A DNA stretch of 16,452 nucleotides from CAVXDP01 sp964562925 (GTDB lineage Archaea; Thermoproteota; Bathyarchaeia; 40CM-2-53-6; CAVXDP01). The notes beneath the pieces are model-generated. The model worked only from the letters and a program-made list of their open reading frames with translations. It was not told where the DNA came from and did not search any database. Numbering within the stretch: the first letter of the stretch is position 1; the number at the start of each line of letters is the position of its first letter. Shown here piece by piece: positions 12,807 to 16,452 of this stretch. The position numbers were made by a program, and so were the translations under genes. The stretch covers positions 1-16,452 of the forward strand of contig CAZLVF010000030.1 of the NCBI GenBank assembly GCA_964562925.1, given 5' to 3'.

Positions 12807-13623
12807 GGCGAGGCCTAAGCATCTACTACCGGTCGTCGCGTCTCTAACTATCACTGGGGCCCTAGCCTTTTTCATGATTGCTTCGAAGGTTGATGTTGAG
12901 TCTATAACGGTCTTTCCTGAGACGTCGGAGGGAGCTACCCTGAATACGCTTCTCTTCATCGCGCCGATCGCTGGAATGGCTACGCTGATGTATCTGTTGA
13001 TCAGGTACGGGCGAGAGACGGTTGTTAAGAAACTGATAAAGGTCACATTGATCTTCGCGATATTCCTTTTGACGAGCTGGTATGGCGACGTTATTCTTTC
13101 CGCGTACAACCTGAGGATGGGATTCTACTCTGGACTCGTAATTGTGTTGGCAGGCGTGCTCACCTTCGTACTATCCTACGCGATCTATAGATCACATGGT
13201 TTCACACAACTAGTGGCGATAATAGCAATCGGTTCACTGACGGGGACCTTCCTCGGATCCAGCATACCAACGCTAACCGCGATAGTTCTCCTCGTCGCTC
13301 TGTCGACCTACGATCTCATAGCGGTGTACAAGGGGCCGATAGGAAAGATAGTAGAGAAGGCTGACCTTGAAAGCTTTGTAGGTGCAGTCTGCACATACGA
13401 GAACCTCACGGTTGGAATGGGGGACATAGTGTTCTACTCGATGCTAGCCAGCAACGCTATGATAAACTTGGGAGGGCTATCCTTTCTTGCAGCGTCGACG
13501 GGACTCGTCGTAGGTGCCTACGCAGGTTTCAAAATGCTAGAGAAGAGAGAAATGTTTCCAGGCCTTCCTTTTGCACTTCTGCTAGGCCTAGCACTGTCCA
13601 TACTGGTCTCGTACGTTCGGTAG
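12787..13623 (+). CDS. Presenilin/SPP-like intramembrane aspartyl protease
   Basis: This polytopic membrane protein of about 278 residues has the two catalytic aspartates of the presenilin/signal-peptide-peptidase superfamily: D176 in LSTYDLIAVYKGP and D213 in VGMGDIVFYSML. About nine hydrophobic segments are visible, as expected. The third signature, usually P-A-L, reads LPFAL here (about 260-264). The N-terminal extension is basic. Start choice is uncertain: TTG 12787 with GGGGA six bases upstream is preferred; GTG 12766 and ATG 12742 are in frame but increase the overlap with archaemetzincin. Such enzymes cut transmembrane helices, often after a first cut by a soluble or membrane metalloprotease. 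Confidence 0.85.
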   Translation: MSENEFRARPKHLLPVVASLTITGALAFFMIASKVDVESITVFPETSEGATLNTLLFIAPIAGMATLMYLLIRYGRETVVKKLIKVTLIFAIFLLTSWYGDVILSAYNLRMGFYSGLVIVLAGVLTFVLSYAIYRSHGFTQLVAIIAIGSLTGTFLGSSIPTLTAIVLLVALSTYDLIAVYKGPIGKIVEKADLESFVGAVCTYENLTVGMGDIVFYSMLASNAMINLGGLSFLAASTGLVVGAYAGFKMLEKREMFPGLPFALLLGLALSILVSYVR

Positions 13624-13703
13624 ACACCCAAAAGAATGACCATGGCTACGAGCTAACTAGATTTTCCGCGAGTCAAACGCAAACTAGTACTAGGTCTGCC
13701 TGA

Positions 13704-13725
13704 GAAAGTCTGCCCGCAGATTTTC
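13704..13725. terminator. 22-base inverted repeat in the convergent spacer
   Basis: GAAAGTCTGC-CC-GCAGATTTTC has two ten-base arms that pair fully in RNA with one G-U. It is 80 bases after the intramembrane protease stop and followed by TTGAC. It may end the plus-strand transcript or stabilise its 3' end. It is only modestly T-rich, so a terminator role is unproven. Confidence 0.35.
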
Positions 13726-13774
13726 TTGACGGCTAGACAGCTAGGTAAAGCTTTGAGCGCTTTCAAAAGAGCGT

Positions 13775-13786
13775 AGAAGAAAAAGG
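13775..13786 (-). terminator. T-rich stretch downstream of the lamin-tail gene
   Basis: The minus strand reads CCTTTTTCTTCT about 75 bases after the stop of the lamin-tail-domain gene. Runs of T like this end archaeal transcription without needing a hairpin. Confidence 0.35.
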
Positions 13787-13861
13787 TGGTGGAGAGAATG
13801 ATTTACGAAGACTCTTCTGGAATTCTCTTGCAGGTGTTAATTCTCGACAAAGAATAGGGCT

Positions 13862-15202
13862 CTAAGCGTAATGCCTGCATCTTGGACAGTACCATTTTCG
13901 ATATTGGGATGCGTAGATGAGTTGTCCCCGGCATTTGGGACATATCCTCGCTGGAAGTATCCGTGGTCTCCATCCGATCAATCTTCCCGGCACAAGTGGC
14001 CGTAGGCGTCTGACCGGCCTGAAGAGTGGTACCACGCGTCTTCTCGGGCCTCTGCTGAGGGTTAACCCCAGAACTATCAGTAGAACCGCCACTGGAACCA
14101 CAATCAGCAACGCTAATGTAAGGACCCACTGGTCTTCGCTTTTGACAGTGAAGAACGCGATAGAACTTGTGGCGCCTTGTGTTGTACCGTCACCACCCCA
14201 ACTGGCTGTGACATTCCATCTGCCCTCGTCGTCTGGAGCAAATGTGTAGTTGAAGTATCCAGCAGTATTCGTTGTGGTGGAGCGTGTGGTGTATGTCCCG
14301 TTCGGCATACCTATCGTGAGTGTGACGCTTACTGATGGTTTGATAGGTGAGATGAATCCGATCAACGATGCGGACTCGCGTATGGTTATAGTCTTCGGAG
14401 CGAAGACGTTGATCGTGCTTGGAGCCTTATTCACCGTCAAAGATACGGTGCCTGAGAGTACCCCGCTAACATAGAGAAGCACAGCCCTAAACAGGTAGCT
14501 TCCAACGTCAGGTTTCACGATGACATAGCTGTAGGCTCCGGTTGAGGTTGAACTTACGATAGTAACGTTGACCCAGGACGCACCGCCGTCTAAGCTAGCT
14601 TGGATCCGAACTAGGGTTACATGACCCGGGTCTACCGTACCTGAAAGCGTTGCATCAGAGCCCAAGGTTATTGAGGAAGACGAAATGCTCATGGTTACGG
14701 TTTCACCACGGTTTGACTTCCATTTCGTTCCCTCACGGAACTGCCAATCACCATCGCTATTAGTGTCAACCCCGTTTGGATACCTCTGCCAAGTCGAGGT
14801 TGACGCGGCCGTACTGCTCTTCTTAGCTGTCACGTCGACAACATTGTTACTCGCGTCCTTGAGCGTAATCATCTCGTTAGTATGCTTGAGAACGATGCCT
14901 GTGAACATGTGGACATAGTATCCATTCGCAGGAACGAAGGTATCAGCCGGGATAGTCTTCGTTGTTCCCGAAGCCACCAAAATCTTCCAGTTTCCAATAT
15001 TCACTGGAGCACTCGTAGGGTTGTAGATCTCAACCCACTGCCTGTTGAGGTCTCCGCCTACAGCGTACTGTTCAAATTCGTTAATTACCACATTGTTAGG
15101 AAGCGTCACGGCTTGGGTCACAGGAACAATCGGAGCCGCCACGATGAGCATGACTTGCAGGATAACGATTCCCACGGCGATCCGTCTAAGAACGTCTTTC
15201 AT
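13862..15202 (-). CDS. Secreted, membrane-anchored lamin-tail-domain protein with C-terminal zinc ribbon
   Basis: In this 446-residue protein, residues 1-32 form a signal peptide (MKDVLRRIAVGIVILQ, ending near PVTQA). A lamin tail domain follows (about 36-130; NVVINEFEQY, QWVEIYNPTSAPVNI, GNWKI). Then come two Ig-like beta repeats (about 165-355; TVTMSISSSSITLGSDATL, TITIRESASLIGFI), a transmembrane helix (about 359-382), an Arg/Pro-rich cytoplasmic linker, and a zinc ribbon (C421-x2-C424, C439-x2-C442). It is likely a cell-surface protein with a cytoplasmic sensor or anchor. ATG 15202 is chosen over ATG 15274 because the TATA box lies between them and the signal peptide starts here. Lamin tail domains occur in surface proteins and nucleases; no nuclease motif is seen. 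Confidence 0.85.
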   Translation of the reverse strand: MKDVLRRIAVGIVILQVMLIVAAPIVPVTQAVTLPNNVVINEFEQYAVGGDLNRQWVEIYNPTSAPVNIGNWKILVASGTTKTIPADTFVPANGYYVHMFTGIVLKHTNEMITLKDASNNVVDVTAKKSSTAASTSTWQRYPNGVDTNSDGDWQFREGTKWKSNRGETVTMSISSSSITLGSDATLSGTVDPGHVTLVRIQASLDGGASWVNVTIVSSTSTGAYSYVIVKPDVGSYLFRAVLLYVSGVLSGTVSLTVNKAPSTINVFAPKTITIRESASLIGFISPIKPSVSVTLTIGMPNGTYTTRSTTTNTAGYFNYTFAPDDEGRWNVTASWGGDGTTQGATSSIAFFTVKSEDQWVLTLALLIVVPVAVLLIVLGLTLSRGPRRRVVPLFRPVRRLRPLVPGRLIGWRPRILPARICPKCRGQLIYASQYRKWYCPRCRHYA

Positions 15203-15223
15203 TACCGCTACCCCAAAAACAAT

Positions 15224-15267
15224 GGTTACCAATGTAACAAGAGCGTGGTTTTTAATAGTTTTGTTAC
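15224..15267 (-). promoter_or_regulatory. Promoter with GTAAC inverted repeats around the TATA box
   Basis: On the minus strand the TATA box ACTATTAAAA (15248-15257) is flanked by a perfect 7-base inverted repeat: GTAACAA (15261-15267) before it and TTGTTAC (15234-15240) after it. A third GTAAC copy is the palindrome GGTTACC/GGTAACC at 15224-15230. This is a plausible operator set controlling the lamin-tail-domain gene. Predicted transcription start is near 15227. Confidence 0.45.
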
Positions 15268-15302
15268 TTTTCATGGGAGTATCATGTAGGCTAGTCTGAA
15301 AA

Positions 15303-15715
15303 CCATGAATAGTTCACGGTTAATTTCTTCATTATGAACAGGCCGTCGCATAAAGACACGTTCTCTAGGAGAGGTCTGGCAGTATCCGTCCTATGTCACG
15401 AAGGGCTAGACGGGGAACGAGGATGGGATCATTGACCTTGCGAAGCGTAGGTGCCGAGGTTGCGCCTGAAAGTACAAGTATCGTGAACGCTCCAACTTGA
15501 TTACCCCTCTTGATGTCAGTTTCTAATCTGCCTCAAACGACAACGGTCTCTCTCGGTGACGCTCCAAGCTTCTATCAACCATCACTATTTACCTTGATGC
15601 TACGGAAGGAGTGCTCCAAGCACAGCGATACGTTCCCTCTAGGTCTTGCATGGCATTGGAAGGTTTCCGATAATGGTATCTACTTGTGCTCAACGATTCT
15701 GAAACGTCTCTTTGA
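15303..15715. other. Gene-poor spacer of about 410 bases before the TauE/SafE gene
   Basis: No supported gene. Short open frames are present (for example 15510-15719 plus), without ribosome sites or recognisable families. A plus-strand frame near 15413-15471 reads LAKRRCRGCA before a stop, faintly like a zinc-finger end, but it is not continued. The stretch must hold the promoter of the TauE/SafE gene; no convincing TATA box stands out. Confidence 0.5.
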
Positions 15716-15736
15716 ATGAAGTGCGGTGGGACATGT

Positions 15737-16452
15737 ATGCTCGGGCCTGTCTTGATAGTTATTGCAGCACTTGTTGGAATAGTTTCGGCGATGACAGGAC
15801 TTGGAGGCGGCTTTCTCATCGTTCCATTCCTCGTACTATTGTTTCATTTGGAGATTCATCAAGCGGTTGGAACGAGTCTTGTCATGATAATCTTCACTGC
15901 AGCATCCGCCACGTTTGCCTACGCAAGACAGAAGAGAATAGACTACAAGGTTAGCATGATCCTGAGTGTGGGAACAGTTCCCGGAGCCGTGGCAGGCGCC
16001 TATCTAACCACATTGATCAGCGGAAAATTGTTGTCAGCGCTGTTTGGAGTCTTTCTTCTATTCATAGCGCTGCAGATGGTTAGAAGAGACTACAAGATAG
16101 CAAGGTCGGAAACCGGTCTGAGAAGAACGCTCGTAGACTCGAAGGGTGTTAGCTTCGATTATACAGCGCGCGTTGCTCCAGGCCTCCTCCTCAGCTTTCT
16201 CGGCGGCGTCGCCTCAGGCTTCTTCGGCGTCGGTGGCGGAGTAGTGATGGTTCCAGTGATGGTTATGGTGGTTGGGATGCCATTCCATATAGCTGTGGCC
16301 GCCTCTATGTTCATGATGCTCTTCACATCCATCTCAGGGGCAGCCACTCATCTGAGCTTTGGAAATATCGTCCCAGAGTACGCGTTCTATCTGTCTATAG
16401 GAATCGTCTTAGGCACGCAGATCGGAGCAGCGGTGGCGAGAAGACTGAGACA
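15737..16452 (+). CDS. TauE/SafE-family membrane transporter (runs off the right edge)
   Basis: The first 238 codons of a polytopic membrane protein are present. It has the two-fold repeat of TauE/SafE (sulfite/organosulfonate or general anion export) proteins. The first half begins with VGIVSAMTGLGGGFLIVP and a VGTSLVMIIFTA helix. The second half repeats the pattern as GGVASGFFGVGGGVVMVPVM and AAASMFMMLFTSISGA-like segments. Glycine-rich GLGGG and GVGGG turns followed by a hydrophobic V-P are the family marks. ATG 15737 is chosen because GGTGGG is seven bases upstream; ATG 15716 is in frame and would add seven residues including two cysteines. The substrate cannot be told from sequence. Confidence 0.88.
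   Translation, partial: MLGPVLIVIAALVGIVSAMTGLGGGFLIVPFLVLLFHLEIHQAVGTSLVMIIFTAASATFAYARQKRIDYKVSMILSVGTVPGAVAGAYLTTLISGKLLSALFGVFLLFIALQMVRRDYKIARSETGLRRTLVDSKGVSFDYTARVAPGLLLSFLGGVASGFFGVGGGVVMVPVMVMVVGMPFHIAVAASMFMMLFTSISGAATHLSFGNIVPEYAFYLSIGIVLGTQIGAAVARRLR

Noticed and set aside
15203..15274. N-terminal extension of the lamin-tail protein to ATG 15274
   Set aside because: It would place the TATA box and GTAAC repeats inside the coding region and put 24 residues before a complete signal peptide.
15413..15471. Possible remnant of a zinc-finger transposase (frame with C-x2-C, then stop)
   Set aside because: Only about 20 codons, no supporting flanking homology, no terminal repeats or target duplications seen.

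Overview
The window looks like chromosomal DNA of an archaeon of the TACK group (Thermoproteota in the broad sense; a Bathyarchaeia- or Nitrososphaeria-like lineage is my best guess). The evidence is a set of archaeal informational genes: ribosomal proteins eL38 and eS17, an archaeal histone, an Lsm-family protein, archaeosine tRNA-guanine transglycosylase (TgtA), two PAC2 proteasome-assembly-chaperone-like proteins, a beta-CASP RNase and archaemetzincin. There is also a tRNA interrupted by three introns. Archaeal TATA-like boxes lie about 40 bases before several starts, and TTG start codons are very common. I see no phage, IS or CRISPR content; the region reads as core genome.

Layout. 1-980 (minus): a TTG-started PAS-domain protein (runs off the left edge), a small helical protein that overlaps it, and a small AbrB-type DNA-binding protein. 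981-1381 is gene-poor. 1382-1582 (plus) encodes eL38. 1636-2454 (minus) encodes a DUF4013 membrane protein ending in a zinc ribbon. 2519-4492 (minus) is a tight cluster: eS17, an unrecognised 169-residue protein, a ParB/SerK-like protein, and a MoaD/SAMP-like ubiquitin-fold protein. 4621-5409 (minus) encodes a TatD-like hydrolase, divergent from the histone gene (5591-5812, plus). The histone-tatD spacer carries two dyads near the two predicted promoters.

6005-6131 is tRNA-Glu(CUC), interrupted in the D loop, the anticodon loop and the T loop. All three introns sit in 3-4-3 bulge-helix-bulge folds and CCA is encoded. AK6/Fap7-like kinase begins 15 bases after the CCA, followed by a small zinc-ribbon protein and an Lsm-family RNA-binding protein. 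Then come PAC2 protein 1 (minus), tgtA (plus) and PAC2 protein 2 (minus). The second PAC2 protein ends in Met-Tyr-Val, which fits the HbYX proteasome-docking motif. 10997-13623 (plus) is a chain of overlapping genes: beta-CASP RNase, archaemetzincin and a presenilin-like intramembrane protease. 13862-15202 (minus) encodes a secreted/anchored lamin-tail-domain protein with a C-terminal zinc ribbon. After a 400-base gene-poor spacer, a TauE/SafE-type transporter runs off the right edge.

Functionally, the window combines translation and tRNA maturation (eL38, eS17, tRNA-Glu, TgtA, AK6/Fap7, Lsm, beta-CASP RNase) with protein turnover (two PAC2 proteins, archaemetzincin, presenilin-like protease, possible SAMP modifier). 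The strongest unusual item is the three-intron tRNA-Glu joined to the AK6 gene.
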